Counted from the stretch's first letter, positions 26,669 to 35,931 are shown. The stretch: 64,000 bases of DNA from Hyphomonas johnsonii MHS-2 (GCF_000685275.1 NZ_ARYK01000001.1:1-64000); one strand, 5' to 3'. Translations and numbers: made by a program. Notes: generated by a model from the sequence alone, not told the origin.

Positions 26669-27016
26669 ATGGAACGCCTCCCCACATGGCTCTGGGTCGA
26701 TGCCCTCATCCGGCGCGTCGAAGTCGCTGGCGCATCTGCCTTTGTTGTCCAGAAGGGCGATCATTCGCGCGGCGATACCCTGATCAAGGTCGCGCGGCTC
26801 GACGGTACGGCCGCCGTGTACCTGCCCAGCACGAACCTTGATGGCGAGCGCGTGTTCCTCAACCTCATCGTGCAGGGCGTCGGACCGGACGAAGCGAGCG
26901 TCGACGCCTATGTCACCCGTGCCCGCCAGCGGGACAGCGACTTGTGGATCGTCGAAATCGAGGATCGCGAAGGCCGTCACTTCCTGACCGAAGAGGTCGA
27001 AGGCGACGCCGGCTAG
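26669..27016 (+). CDS. DUF1491 family protein
   Basis: 115 residues. The LWVDALIRRVEVAGASAFVVQKGDHSRGDTLIKVARLDG stretch matches the alphaproteobacterial DUF1491 family, whose function is unknown. No signal peptide or membrane span. It starts 50 bp after the histidine kinase gene on the same strand and may be co-transcribed. Confidence 0.8.
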   Translation: MERLPTWLWVDALIRRVEVAGASAFVVQKGDHSRGDTLIKVARLDGTAAVYLPSTNLDGERVFLNLIVQGVGPDEASVDAYVTRARQRDSDLWIVEIEDREGRHFLTEEVEGDAG

Positions 27017-27112
27017 GATTTCCAAAATCTTTGTAACGCGATTGGCGATAAACACTGTGTTAACCCCGTCCGGGCAGCCTTGAGACGAAATCACTGCTGG
27101 GGGTGGGCAGAC

Positions 27113-27487
27113 ATGTTGTTTCTTTTGAATGACAGGATTGCGGAAATCGACATTCCGGAGATCCATTTATCCAAGTGCTGGAAGACGCTGGGATGCGGCG
27201 ATCCCTATGGATTGCGGGCACGTGACGCGCTCGATTTTGCGACGCGGGTGATTACCCAGCACGTCGCCGACAACCTGCCGCTCGAACCGGAACTGGTTGA
27301 AGACCTCGGGTCCCTGATCATCGCGAAGACCGGCGCCAATGCGGCCCTGTTCCCTGTCCAGGGCAACGCGGTGGGCGAACCGCGGCTGACGATCCTGCCC
27401 GAAGCCATCCTCCGCTCGCTGCAGCAGCGGGCCGAGGAAGAGGGCACATTGCCCGACATTGCCGAGATCTGGCCGCTCGCCGCCTGA
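27113..27487 (+). CDS. Hypothetical protein
   Basis: 124 residues, soluble, no recognised domain. Starts MLFLLNDRIAEIDIPEIHLSKCW and has a likely helical C-terminal end rich in Glu. The ATG at 27113 follows GGGGGTGGGCAG; an earlier start 33 bp upstream is less likely. About 95 bp separate it from the next gene, the prfC homologue, on the same strand. Confidence 0.6.
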   Translation: MLFLLNDRIAEIDIPEIHLSKCWKTLGCGDPYGLRARDALDFATRVITQHVADNLPLEPELVEDLGSLIIAKTGANAALFPVQGNAVGEPRLTILPEAILRSLQQRAEEEGTLPDIAEIWPLAA

Positions 27488-27581
27488 CCTCCCGACATGC
27501 CGGACGCGTTGCAGGCCTTCATTCCTGCCAGCAAATCGGCTAGGGGCTGGCGGGTGAACTAAATTTTACCCGGAAACCGCA

Positions 27582-29180
27582 ATGTCCCACATCGAGGAAG
27601 CCGCCCGCCGGCGCACCTTTGCCATTATTTCGCACCCGGATGCGGGCAAGACGACACTGACCGAAAACCTGCTCCTGGCGGGCGGTGCCATCCGCGCAGC
27701 CGGTGAAGTCGCCGCGCGGGGCGCCCAGCGGCGCACACGGTCCGACTGGATGAAGATCGAACGCGACCGCGGTATCTCCGTGTCCGCGTCGGTCATGACA
27801 TTCGAATACCGCGACCTTGTGTTCAACCTGCTCGACACGCCGGGCCACGAAGACTTTTCCGAAGACACCTACCGTACGCTGACGGCGGCTGACTGTGCCG
27901 TCATGGTGCTCGACGCCGCCAAGGGGATCGAGCCGCAGACTCTCAAACTGTTCGAAGTCTGTCGCTTGCGTGACATCCCGATCGTCACCTTCATCAACAA
28001 GATGGACCGCGAGGCGCTGGAGCCCATCGAACTGCTCGACGAAGTGCAGGACAAGCTCCAGCTCGACACGGCGCCGCTCTACTGGCCGGCCGCATCCGGC
28101 CAGCGCTTTGCCGGCATGAAGGATCTGACGACCGGTGAATTCTGCCAGTTCGACCGGCGGCCCGGCGAGGCGCCCGTCATCGGCCCCGCCCAGCGCATTC
28201 CCGGCAGCAATGAAGCCCTGATCGGCAAGCTGGACGATCCTGTCCATGCCGAGCTGGTTGAAGGCGTCGAGATGGTCACGGGCCTGCTTCCGAAATTCGA
28301 TCCGGATGCCTTCAATGCCGGCAACATGACGCCCGTCGTGTTCGGCTCGGCCCTGCGCCATTTCGGGGTCGCGGAACTGCTCAACACGCTGCATGATTTC
28401 GCGCCTGCGCCGCGCGACCAGAAGGCCGAGCGCAAGGACGTGCCCGTGATGGTGCATCCGTCCGATCCGGCGGTGTCGGGTTTCGTGTTCAAGATCCAGG
28501 CGAACATGGACCCCAACCATCGCGACCGTGTCGCTTTCCTCCGCCTATGCTCGGGCGAATTCAAGCGCGGCATGCGCCTGAAGAGCGCCAGCGGCAAGCA
28601 GCTGAATATCCACAATCCGCTGATGTTCCTGGCGCAGGACCGCGAGATCGCCGAAACCGCCTATGCGGGTGACGTGATCGGCGTGCCCAACCACGGCCAG
28701 CTGCGGGTCGGCGACAGCCTCTCGGAAAGCGGCGAGATCCAGTTCGCCGGCATCCCGAACTTCGCGCCGGAACTGCTGCGCCGCGCGCGGGTGAAGGATC
28801 CGATGAAGGCGAAACACCTGCGCAAGGCGCTGGAAAGCCTCGCGGAGGAGGGGGTGACGCAGCTCTTCAAGCCGGCCATCGGTTCGGACATGATCGTCGG
28901 CGCGGTCGGCCAGCTGCAGTTCGAAGTCATGACCGAGCGTGTGGCAGCAGAATACAATCTTGAAGTCGTGTTCGAACCGGCGCCCTACAATGTCGCCCGC
29001 TGGCTCGCCTCCGAGGATCCGCAGAAACTTGAAGACTTCCTTGACCGGAACAAGTCGGCGTCGGGGACAGACCTTGATGGCGCACCGGTCTACCTGGCCA
29101 AGAACGCCTGGGATGTCGGTTACGCGCAGGAGAAGAACCCGGCCATCCGCTTTACGGCGACAAGGGAACGCTCGATCTAG
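27582..29180 (+). CDS. prfC: Peptide chain release factor 3
   Basis: 532 residues, the standard RF3 length. GTPase motifs are G1 SHPDAGKTTLTE, G2/switch RGISVSASVM, G3 DTPGHEDFSEDTYRTL and G4 NKMDR. RF3 removes RF1 and RF2 from the ribosome after peptide release. The stop codon overlaps the stop of the convergent PAN-domain gene, sharing CTAG at 29177-29180. Confidence 0.96.
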   Translation: MSHIEEAARRRTFAIISHPDAGKTTLTENLLLAGGAIRAAGEVAARGAQRRTRSDWMKIERDRGISVSASVMTFEYRDLVFNLLDTPGHEDFSEDTYRTLTAADCAVMVLDAAKGIEPQTLKLFEVCRLRDIPIVTFINKMDREALEPIELLDEVQDKLQLDTAPLYWPAASGQRFAGMKDLTTGEFCQFDRRPGEAPVIGPAQRIPGSNEALIGKLDDPVHAELVEGVEMVTGLLPKFDPDAFNAGNMTPVVFGSALRHFGVAELLNTLHDFAPAPRDQKAERKDVPVMVHPSDPAVSGFVFKIQANMDPNHRDRVAFLRLCSGEFKRGMRLKSASGKQLNIHNPLMFLAQDREIAETAYAGDVIGVPNHGQLRVGDSLSESGEIQFAGIPNFAPELLRRARVKDPMKAKHLRKALESLAEEGVTQLFKPAIGSDMIVGAVGQLQFEVMTERVAAEYNLEVVFEPAPYNVARWLASEDPQKLEDFLDRNKSASGTDLDGAPVYLAKNAWDVGYAQEKNPAIRFTATRERSI

Positions 29181-29650
29181 TTGTCGGTCGGTACCAGGGC
29201 GGTCGGGCCGTCAATATCGACTTTTTCGATCTCGACCGTGATGGCCTTGATGTCACCGGCATCGGTGCCCGCTTCGGCGCCGAGCAATTCGTCCGCGGGC
29301 GTGGTTGGCTCCGGCGAGAACAGGGCTTCATGGCGCGGTGAGATGCCGGACGTGGCCGTCGGGTTGCGTTCCAGGCGTCCACCACTGCGTTTCAGTTCGC
29401 ACCGGGCGTCTGAATCGCCTGCCGCGTCGATAAAGCTCCACGCCTTGCACACCTCGTCATCGGCGCACGCTGTTTGGCAGCTGAGGGCGGAATCCAGGTC
29501 TGTCACGCTGTAGGTGGCGCCGAACCGGTACAGGCCCTGCTCGTAGCCCACCGGCTTGGCGGCCACGGCATCGGCTTTCAGTGTCGGCGCGTCGGCCAGG
29601 GCCGGTGCGGCGAAACAGGCGGCAATCGCAAGCATCCATGTATGGCGCAT
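29177..29650 (-). CDS. Exported PAN/Apple-domain protein
   Basis: 157 residues with a signal peptide (MRHTWMLAIAACFAAPALA). The mature N-terminal part, YRFGATYSVTDLDSALSCQTACADDEVCKAWSFI...CELK, is a small PAN/Apple domain with four Cys; such domains bind proteins or sugars. The C-terminal 50 residues are acidic. The start at 29650 is chosen for the signal peptide. It converges with prfC and lies 64 bp downstream of the ABC-F gene. Confidence 0.75.
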   Translation of the reverse strand: MRHTWMLAIAACFAAPALADAPTLKADAVAAKPVGYEQGLYRFGATYSVTDLDSALSCQTACADDEVCKAWSFIDAAGDSDARCELKRSGGRLERNPTATSGISPRHEALFSPEPTTPADELLGAEAGTDAGDIKAITVEIEKVDIDGPTALVPTDN

Positions 29651-29714
29651 CAGCGGGACTCCCATGTATCCAGGGCCGAAACCTAGGTGGCGCCGGTTAA
29701 GGAAGCTTTTACGC

Positions 29715-31529
29715 TCATCCCGCCAGCGTTTCACGCTTTTCCTCGATTTCCAGCCATTCGAGTTCCGCCGCTTCCAGTTCGCTGCGCGCTGCCCCCACCC
29801 GGTCGGACTTGGCCTGGAAGGCCTTGGGATCACGGGCATAGAGGTCAGCATCTGCCAGGGCCTTTTCCAGCGCGGCGATTTCGGCCTGCAGTTCCGGGAT
29901 CAGCGCATTGATTTCCTTCTGGCGGTGCTCGTCCTTGAACGACAGCTTGGTCTGCGGCTTTGCCTTGGGCGCTTCGGCGGCCTTCGCCTTGCCGGCATTG
30001 CTCGCCGTTTCACGGTCACGCGCATGGGCCAGCTGGTCCTGTGCGTCTGTCCAGCCGCCCGCCGTCTGCACCCATTTGCCATCGCCCAGCGGGCACAGGC
30101 AGCTGGTCACCGTGGAATCGAGGAAGGCCCGGTCGTGGCTGACCAGCAGCAGCGTGCCTTCATAGTTCAGCAGCATGTCCTCCAGCAGGTCCAGTGTCTG
30201 CAGGTCCAGGTCGTTGGTCGGTTCATCCATCACCAGCAGGGTGGAGGGCTTGGCCAGGCCGATCGCCAGGGCCAGCCGGTTGCGCTCGCCGCCCGACAGG
30301 GCACCGACGGGCTGGCGCAGCTGTTCGGGCTTGAACAGGAAGTCCTTCGCATAGGCCGCAATGTGGCGTTGCTGGCCCTGCACCATCAGCGAGTCGCCGC
30401 CGGATGGCGCCAGCGCCTCCCAGATCGTGTCTTTCGGGTCCAGCGTGTCGCGCGTCTGGTCAAGATAGGTGACGTCCAGCGTCTTGGCATGGCGGACACT
30501 GCCTTCGTCGGGCTCGATCTCGCCAAGCAACAGGCGCACCAGCGTCGTCTTGCCCGCCCCGTTCGGCCCGATGATCCCGATGCGGTCGCCGCGCAGGATT
30601 TTCAGGGACAGGTCCCTGGCGATCACCAGCGGCCCGTTCGGGGTGTCGAATGTCTTCGACAGGCCCTTCGCCTCGATCACCTTCTTGCTCATCGAGTCGC
30701 CGACACCCGCGCTGAACTCGGCGGTGTTCTTGCGATCATTCAATGCCGCCCGCATGGCGCCATGGGTCGCGCGCATCTCGTGCAGCTTGGCGAGGCGCCC
30801 CTGGTTGCGTTTGCGCCGGCCGGTAACGCCGCGCGACAACCAGTGCTGCTCGGCCTTCAGCTGTGTCGACACGCGCTTCAGCTGGCGTTCTTCCTCGACC
30901 TCGATGGCTTCAGCCCACTGGTCGAATTTCACGTAGCCATCCGGCGATTTCAGCACGAGGCCCTGGCGCAGCCACAGCGTGTTGGTGGAAATGTTCTCGA
31001 GGAACCTGCGGTCGTGGCTGACAACCAGCACGACGCCGCTGAACGCCTTGAGGCGGCCCTCCAGGTATTCGATCATCGGCACGTCGAGGTGGTTTGTCGG
31101 TTCGTCCAGCAGGATAACGTCGGGTTCCGCCGCGAACGCCCTGGCCAGTGCCACGCGTCGCTGCTGTCCACCGGACAGTGTGGCCGGGTCGGCCGCGCCG
31201 TCGACGCCGAACTCCATCAGCTCGGCCTCGGCCATATAGGTGTATTCCAGTCCCTCGCTGACATAGTCGAGCACGGTGGCATAGCCGTCGAACCGCGGTT
31301 CCTGCACCACGGTTGCATAGGTTGTGCCCGGTTGGCGCCAGACCTGGCCGCTGTCGGCCTCCATCTGTTCGGAGATGATTCGCATCAATGTGGACTTGCC
31401 GGCCCCGTTGCGGCCCACAAGCGCAGCGCGCTCGCCTTTGGACAGGCTGAGCGTCACCCCTTCGAACAGGGGCTTTGCGCCCAGCGAGAGGCGGACATCG
31501 GACAGGGAAATCAGGGGAGGTTGAGCCAT
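29715..31529 (-). CDS. uup: ABC-F family ATPase, Uup-like
   Basis: 604 residues without membrane spans. Two ABC cassettes: Walker A GRNGAGKST and GPNGAGKTT, signatures LSGGQQRRVALAR and LSGGERNRLALA, Walker B LLDEPTNHLD and VMDEPTNDLD. The C-terminal coiled coil ends in ELEAAELEWLEIEEKRE, typical of Uup, which acts on ribosomes and protects genome stability (for example against transposon excision). The ATG at 31529 is where homology-like sequence begins (MAQPPLISL); the upstream frame looks non-coding. Confidence 0.9.
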   Translation of the reverse strand: MAQPPLISLSDVRLSLGAKPLFEGVTLSLSKGERAALVGRNGAGKSTLMRIISEQMEADSGQVWRQPGTTYATVVQEPRFDGYATVLDYVSEGLEYTYMAEAELMEFGVDGAADPATLSGGQQRRVALARAFAAEPDVILLDEPTNHLDVPMIEYLEGRLKAFSGVVLVVSHDRRFLENISTNTLWLRQGLVLKSPDGYVKFDQWAEAIEVEEERQLKRVSTQLKAEQHWLSRGVTGRRKRNQGRLAKLHEMRATHGAMRAALNDRKNTAEFSAGVGDSMSKKVIEAKGLSKTFDTPNGPLVIARDLSLKILRGDRIGIIGPNGAGKTTLVRLLLGEIEPDEGSVRHAKTLDVTYLDQTRDTLDPKDTIWEALAPSGGDSLMVQGQQRHIAAYAKDFLFKPEQLRQPVGALSGGERNRLALAIGLAKPSTLLVMDEPTNDLDLQTLDLLEDMLLNYEGTLLLVSHDRAFLDSTVTSCLCPLGDGKWVQTAGGWTDAQDQLAHARDRETASNAGKAKAAEAPKAKPQTKLSFKDEHRQKEINALIPELQAEIAALEKALADADLYARDPKAFQAKSDRVGAARSELEAAELEWLEIEEKRETLAG

Positions 31530-31883
31530 GCGCGCCAGATAGCGTGTGCCGGGGCGCCGCGCTAGGGGTGGCCTGCGCCGCGCCGGGGCCAGTCGCCCCG
31601 CCCGCGCGTCACTCATGTAAAGGCTTTTGGGCGGGTAAACTCCCCTGACACGCGAATGAGTGGCCGCCGGCAGGCAATCACAGCCATTTCTGTTCATATT
31701 CATATAAGGTTCATTACGGAACCTTCATGAGGGGCACATGTTGCTCAGTTGGCGGATAATTACCCGCAGCACTGTCCATGCGATATACCTAGTGGAGGTT
31801 GCGTTTGCGCGCGAGACTCCGATCACAGATTAAAACACAGATTGATCCGATTCCTGATGGGGCGGATATTTAAGGGGAATAAT
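31530..31883. other. 354-bp intergenic region between divergent genes
   Basis: This gap separates uup from the repeat-protein gene. It is more AT-rich than its surroundings from 31680 on. It holds a perfect 7-bp inverted repeat at 31706-31725 and two ACAGATT repeats near 31825-31840. A 31-codon frame at 31739 has a GAGGGG before its ATG but no other support. No RNA gene is recognised. Confidence 0.5.
31706..31725. promoter_or_regulatory. Inverted repeat in the uup/repeat-protein intergenic region
   Basis: AAGGTTC, ATTACG, GAACCTT: perfect 7-bp arms with a 6-nt spacer. Probably an operator for one of the two divergent genes. GGAAC at 31718-31722 followed after 16 bp by TGTT is one base off the EcfG consensus, so a stress promoter for the repeat protein is possible. 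Confidence 0.45.
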
Positions 31884-32846
31884 ATGTCCAAGAAAATGCT
31901 TTTGATTTCGGTTGCCGCGACCGCGTTTGCCGGAATGGCGTTCGCACAAGGTTCGGCAGACTATCCGCCGGAATCCGATGCGGGTACATGCTATGCACGC
32001 GTGCTGACGCCTGAGACCACGAAAGTCGTCACCGAGCAGGTCATCGACCGCCCGGAAGGCACGGAAATCAAGCTGATTCCGGCGACTTACGAAACCGTGA
32101 CCGAGCAGGTCCTGGTCAAGGAAGAATCCAAGGACGTTCGCGTCACGCCGACCATGTTCGAAACCGTGACCGAGCAGGTCCTGCAGACACCGGAGCGCAC
32201 TGACACGGTCGTCATTCCGGCGCAATACGAAACGTATACGGAACAGGTCATGACCCGCGCTGCATACACGACGTGGAAGCCGGGCAACGGACTCTACGGT
32301 CGCGCCATTGATGCGTCAGTCTCCAACAATGGTGTGTCGACGGGCGAGCTGCTGTGTCGCGTCGAAGTGCCTGCGCAATACGAAACCGTCACCCGCACGC
32401 GCCTCGTTTCGCCTGAGCGCACCGAAGCCAAGGTGATCCCGGCAACCTACAAGACGGTTACCCGTCAGGTTGTCAGCCAGCCGGCACAAGTGACCGAAGA
32501 GGTCGTACCGGCTGTCTACGAAACCATTTCCGTCCAGAAGCTGGTGACCGCTGCGTCTGAAGAGACCATCGTCATTCCGGCCACGTACAAGACGCTCGAA
32601 AAGCGTGTTGTCAGCGGTGGTGGCAGCCTCGAATGGCGTGAAGTGCTTTGCGACACGAACGCAACGCCCGGCAAGATCTCGGCAGTCCAGACGGCACTGA
32701 CCAAGGCTGGCTACAAGGCCCCGGTCGACGGCGAGTTTGGTCCGGGCACGCTCAAGGCCATGGAAGCTTACCAGCGCGCCAACAACCTGCCGGTCGGCTA
32801 CCTCACCGTGTCCACGGTTGAATCGCTCGGCCTGACCAAGAACTAG
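31884..32846 (+). CDS. Exported repeat protein with peptidoglycan-binding C-terminus
   Basis: 320 residues with a signal peptide (MSKKMLLISVAATAFAGMAFA). Residues about 35-240 are a run of 23-25-residue repeats of the type ETVTEQVLxxPExTExxxIPAxY, at least seven copies and interrupted by a segment around residues 130-160. The C-terminal 70 residues look like a PG_binding_1 domain (VQTALTKAGYKAPVDGEFGPGTLKAMEAYQ). The repeats are conserved at the DNA level: an identical 25-bp stretch recurs at 32090 and 32159. AAGGGGAAT precedes the ATG. It is probably a periplasmic or cell-wall-bound protein. Confidence 0.8.
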   Translation: MSKKMLLISVAATAFAGMAFAQGSADYPPESDAGTCYARVLTPETTKVVTEQVIDRPEGTEIKLIPATYETVTEQVLVKEESKDVRVTPTMFETVTEQVLQTPERTDTVVIPAQYETYTEQVMTRAAYTTWKPGNGLYGRAIDASVSNNGVSTGELLCRVEVPAQYETVTRTRLVSPERTEAKVIPATYKTVTRQVVSQPAQVTEEVVPAVYETISVQKLVTAASEETIVIPATYKTLEKRVVSGGGSLEWREVLCDTNATPGKISAVQTALTKAGYKAPVDGEFGPGTLKAMEAYQRANNLPVGYLTVSTVESLGLTKN

Positions 32847-32869
32847 AGTCAGTCCGCCGACAAGATTGG

Positions 32870-32903
32870 CCCTGCGAACCTCCGGGTTCGCGGGGCTTTT
32901 TTT
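32870..32903 (+). terminator. Rho-independent terminator
   Basis: An 11-bp stem (CCCTGCGAACC with GGTTCGCGGGG, one G-U pair) with loop TCCG, followed by C and seven T. It ends the repeat-protein transcript, 23 bp after its stop codon. Confidence 0.92.
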
Positions 32904-33059
32904 GTCAGCGCGTACGCGGTGGTTCTGAAGCGTCACTCCAGCAGGGCACCTCTGCGTGAGCGGGGTCTCGGCATGGTTTACGGCCATTAATAATTGATAA
33001 AAGGTACGCGCGTAAATTCGGCGGAGGCCGAAGGCCGGGATCTGGGGACGCTTGATACG

Positions 33060-34127
33060 ATGCAGACCACGCCAGTGAGTGAGGAAAACGCGTTGGCGCG
33101 CCCCGGCGCGAGCGGTGAATCGGCCGATGTGTATCACACGGCCGGCAAGGTATTCGACCTGATCCACCGGTATCGCACACCGCCAACACCGCAAACCTAT
33201 GCGCTCTGGTATGCCTATGTGGCGGGGGCAGACCCGCTGCTGGTGGCGCGCGTGGACGAGCTGATCGCGGCCAAGGGCGAACTCAGCGCCTATGACATCG
33301 AGACGATCCATTGGGAATTCGTCGCAACCGGTGCCGATGATACCGACACGATGAATATCGGCGATGCAATCGAACGAGAGGTCGAGAGTGTTCTCGGCAT
33401 CATCCAGCAAGGCGTCACCAGTAACGAAGTCTATCATGCCTCCCTCAGCGCGGTCGGCAGTCGCATACCCGAGGCGGCATCGGGCGATAACCTGTCCGCC
33501 CTCGTCTCCAGCCTCATCGAAGACAACCGGCGCATGGTTGAGACCACGCGAGAGCTGGGTGAGGGGCTGAGCGAATCCCAGAAACAGCTCGAGACGCTGA
33601 ACAAGGAGCTGGAAGAGGTGCAGACCCAGTGCCTGCGCGATCCGTTGACAGCGGTGCCCAATCGCCGGGCCTTCGACAAGCGCCTCGAAGAGAATGTTGC
33701 CGAGGCATCCAGGACCGGCAAGAAATTGTGTGTCGCCATGGCCGATATCGATCACCTCAAGAAGGTGAATGAAATCTACGGGCGATCGGCTGGCGATGCC
33801 GTTCTGAAAATGTTCGGCGCGCTCATCACCCGCAACATCAAGGGCCAGGACATGGTTGCGCGGATTGGCGGCGAGGAGTTTGCGATCATTCTCCCGCAAA
33901 CCGAAACCATCGCCGCGTACAATCTCCTGATAAAGATCAAGTCCATCCTGAAGGGGTCCGACCTGGTCCTCCATGACGGAACCCGGATTTCCAATCTCAC
34001 CGCGTCGTTCGGTGTGGCATCCCTTGAGCCGGGAATGGACGCCAGGCAACTGGTCCAGCAGGCCGACACGTTCCTCTCGGATGCCAAGAAGGCCGGCCGG
34101 GACAAGGTCAAGACGCGCAGCTTCTAG
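33060..34127 (+). CDS. GGDEF diguanylate cyclase
   Basis: 355 residues, no membrane span. An N-terminal domain of about 170 residues of unknown type is followed by a coiled coil (about 170-200) and a GGDEF domain: DPLTAVPNRRAFDKRL, ADIDHLKKVNEIYGRSAGD, and active-site GGEEF. The enzyme makes cyclic di-GMP from GTP. The product-inhibition site is KxxD (KGQD) instead of RxxD, so feedback control may be weaker. The start at 33060 is favoured; a TTG at 32994 is inside the AT-rich promoter region. Confidence 0.9.
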   Translation: MQTTPVSEENALARPGASGESADVYHTAGKVFDLIHRYRTPPTPQTYALWYAYVAGADPLLVARVDELIAAKGELSAYDIETIHWEFVATGADDTDTMNIGDAIEREVESVLGIIQQGVTSNEVYHASLSAVGSRIPEAASGDNLSALVSSLIEDNRRMVETTRELGEGLSESQKQLETLNKELEEVQTQCLRDPLTAVPNRRAFDKRLEENVAEASRTGKKLCVAMADIDHLKKVNEIYGRSAGDAVLKMFGALITRNIKGQDMVARIGGEEFAIILPQTETIAAYNLLIKIKSILKGSDLVLHDGTRISNLTASFGVASLEPGMDARQLVQQADTFLSDAKKAGRDKVKTRSF

Positions 34128-34147
34128 GCGACCCCCGCGCCTGAGCG

Positions 34148-34849
34148 TCAGCCGAGGCCCGCCACTTCCTCCGGTGCCAGCAACCGCCACTCGCCTTCGG
34201 CCAGTCCGTCCAGCGTCAGGGCACCAAAGCGCGCGCGGTGGAGGGTTTCGACATGGTTGCCCACGGCGGCGAACATGCGGCGCACCTGGTGGTAACGGCC
34301 CTCGGTCAGGGTGACGCGCGCGGCGCGCTCTCCGGTCACTTCCAGCGTCGCCGGCTTCAGCGGCTTGTCTTCGCCGCGCAGCACCAGCGTGCCGCTGGCA
34401 AAGGCCTGGCCCTCGTGCCCTTCCAGCGGCCGGGCGAGCGCCACTTCATAGACTTTCTCCACCGCAGACTTCGGCGAGATCAGCCGGTGCAGCAACTGCC
34501 CATCATCGGTGAACAGCAGCAGGCCTGTCGTCGCCGCGTCGAGCCGGCCGACAGTCGAAAGGGCGGGGTCACGTTTCAGGTAGCGCGGCGGCAGCAATTC
34601 ATAGACGAGGCTGCCGGCATCGGAGCGCGAGCAGGTGAAGCCCGCCGGCTTGTGCATCGCGATGACCATGCCGGGCGGCGGGTCCAGCGGCTCGCCGTCG
34701 AAGGTAACCTCCTCCCACGCCCCGCCCACGCCCACACCGGCGCCATCAATGCCCTTCACCCGCCCCCGCCGGATGGCCGTCTCGACCTCCTTGCGGCTGC
34801 CATAGCCGAGGCCTGCCAGGTATTTCGAAACGGCGCGGATATCCTTCAT
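34148..34849 (-). CDS. rsuA: 16S rRNA pseudouridine synthase, RsuA/RluB family
   Basis: 233 residues. An S4-like N-terminal part (SKYLAGLGYGSRKEVETAIRRGRV) and a catalytic domain with GRLDAATTGLLLFTDDG, whose Asp is the nucleophile. The C-terminal EGRYHQVRRMFAAVGNHVETLHRARFG is typical. RsuA converts U516 of 16S rRNA to pseudouridine. The start overlaps the stop of the methyltransferase gene by 4 bp, so the two rRNA-modification genes are coupled. Confidence 0.9.
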   Translation of the reverse strand: MKDIRAVSKYLAGLGYGSRKEVETAIRRGRVKGIDGAGVGVGGAWEEVTFDGEPLDPPPGMVIAMHKPAGFTCSRSDAGSLVYELLPPRYLKRDPALSTVGRLDAATTGLLLFTDDGQLLHRLISPKSAVEKVYEVALARPLEGHEGQAFASGTLVLRGEDKPLKPATLEVTGERAARVTLTEGRYHQVRRMFAAVGNHVETLHRARFGALTLDGLAEGEWRLLAPEEVAGLG

Positions 34850-35886
34850 TTCTGGCGCTTCGGCCGATCGGCGCGGATCACCTTGTAGCCGCCTGAATCC
34901 TCAAGGATTTCATATTGCTTGAAGCAGGCTTTCACCGTCGCCTCATAGGGCAGGTGGCGATTGGCGACCATGTACAATGCCCCGCCCGGCTTCAGCGCCC
35001 GCGCGGCGGCCTGGATGAAGGCCTGGCCGAGGCCGGCGGCGTCCGCCCGTCCAACGTGGAAGGGCGGGTTCATCAGGATGAAATCGTAGCGGCTTTCCTG
35101 CGGGTCACGGGTGACATCGGCCCAGTGAATGGCGACGTTATCGATGCCTTCAAGCGTCTTCTCCGCGCAGGCGATGGCGCGGTGTTCGGCCTCGTAGAGG
35201 TCCATGTGGGTAATGCGGGGGCAATGGGCGAGCACCGCTTTGGTCAGATAGCCTTGGCCGGCACCGAAGTCGGCGCCTGCGCCCTTGATGTCCTCGGGAA
35301 CGCTTTCGGCCAGCAGTTCGGACCCGGCATCTACCCGGTCCCATGAAAAAAGGCCCGGGCGGCTCCACATCTCGCCATCCGCGACAGGCTGTGGCTGGTC
35401 GGCGGCAACCCATGCCTCGGCGAGCGCCTTGTTGAAACGGGCGCTGTCCTTGCGGGCCCAGAAGGCGCGGCACTTGTTCTTGCTCAGGCTCTGCGTCTCG
35501 CCCGCAATCTCGCCCAGCGTCTTTTCGGCAGTCTTGGCGCCCAGCGTGTTCGGCAGGCAGGCCAGCACGGTGGCGCCCTCGGGCGCAGCCAGCATGGCGC
35601 GGGCATACAGGCCGCGCGCCTCGTCCTTCTGGCGGGGCGGAAGGATCAGCGTCAGTGCGGCGGGCCCGAACTGTTCGCTCCCGGGGGCAAGCAGCGTGTG
35701 TCCCGCTGCCTTGAGGGCGTCATGAGGCGGCTTGAACGTCTGCTGGCAGGTCAGCCGGGCGGTCGGCAAAAGCGAAAGCACAGGGCCCGGTTCGGCGCGG
35801 AGGAACAGGATGTCCCCCGTTTCCGGAACGGTCACGCCGCCGCCATCGAGGGCGAGCATCAGGGTGTCGAGAACATCAGTATCCAT
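34846..35886 (-). CDS. rsmC: 16S rRNA (guanine-N2) methyltransferase, RsmC-like
   Basis: 346 residues with the RsmC layout of two related domains. The C-terminal SAM-binding domain has GADFGAGQGYLTKAVL and the catalytic NPPF motif in FILMNPPFHVGRADAAGLGQAF. RsmC methylates G1207 of 16S rRNA; the RsmD or RlmG activity cannot be fully excluded from sequence alone. Coupled to rsuA by a 4-bp overlap. Confidence 0.88.
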   Translation of the reverse strand: MDTDVLDTLMLALDGGGVTVPETGDILFLRAEPGPVLSLLPTARLTCQQTFKPPHDALKAAGHTLLAPGSEQFGPAALTLILPPRQKDEARGLYARAMLAAPEGATVLACLPNTLGAKTAEKTLGEIAGETQSLSKNKCRAFWARKDSARFNKALAEAWVAADQPQPVADGEMWSRPGLFSWDRVDAGSELLAESVPEDIKGAGADFGAGQGYLTKAVLAHCPRITHMDLYEAEHRAIACAEKTLEGIDNVAIHWADVTRDPQESRYDFILMNPPFHVGRADAAGLGQAFIQAAARALKPGGALYMVANRHLPYEATVKACFKQYEILEDSGGYKVIRADRPKRQK

Positions 35887-35931
35887 GGCCCAGCCTGTTA
35901 GGCGGAATGCAGCGCGCTGAAAAGCCCGGCT

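Noticed and set aside
31739-31834. A 31-codon frame with GAGGGG before its ATG in the uup intergenic region
   Set aside because: Only a start site and short length support it; no conservation or signal could be judged.
32987-33000. TTAATAATTGATAA as a CtrA box (TTAA-N7-TTAA) before the GGDEF gene
   Set aside because: The second half reads TAAA rather than TTAA; similar near matches occur by chance in AT-rich promoters.
32316-34190. A 624-codon minus-strand frame across the repeat protein, its terminator and the GGDEF gene
   Set aside because: It runs through a terminator and opposite two real genes, so it cannot be a single coding gene.
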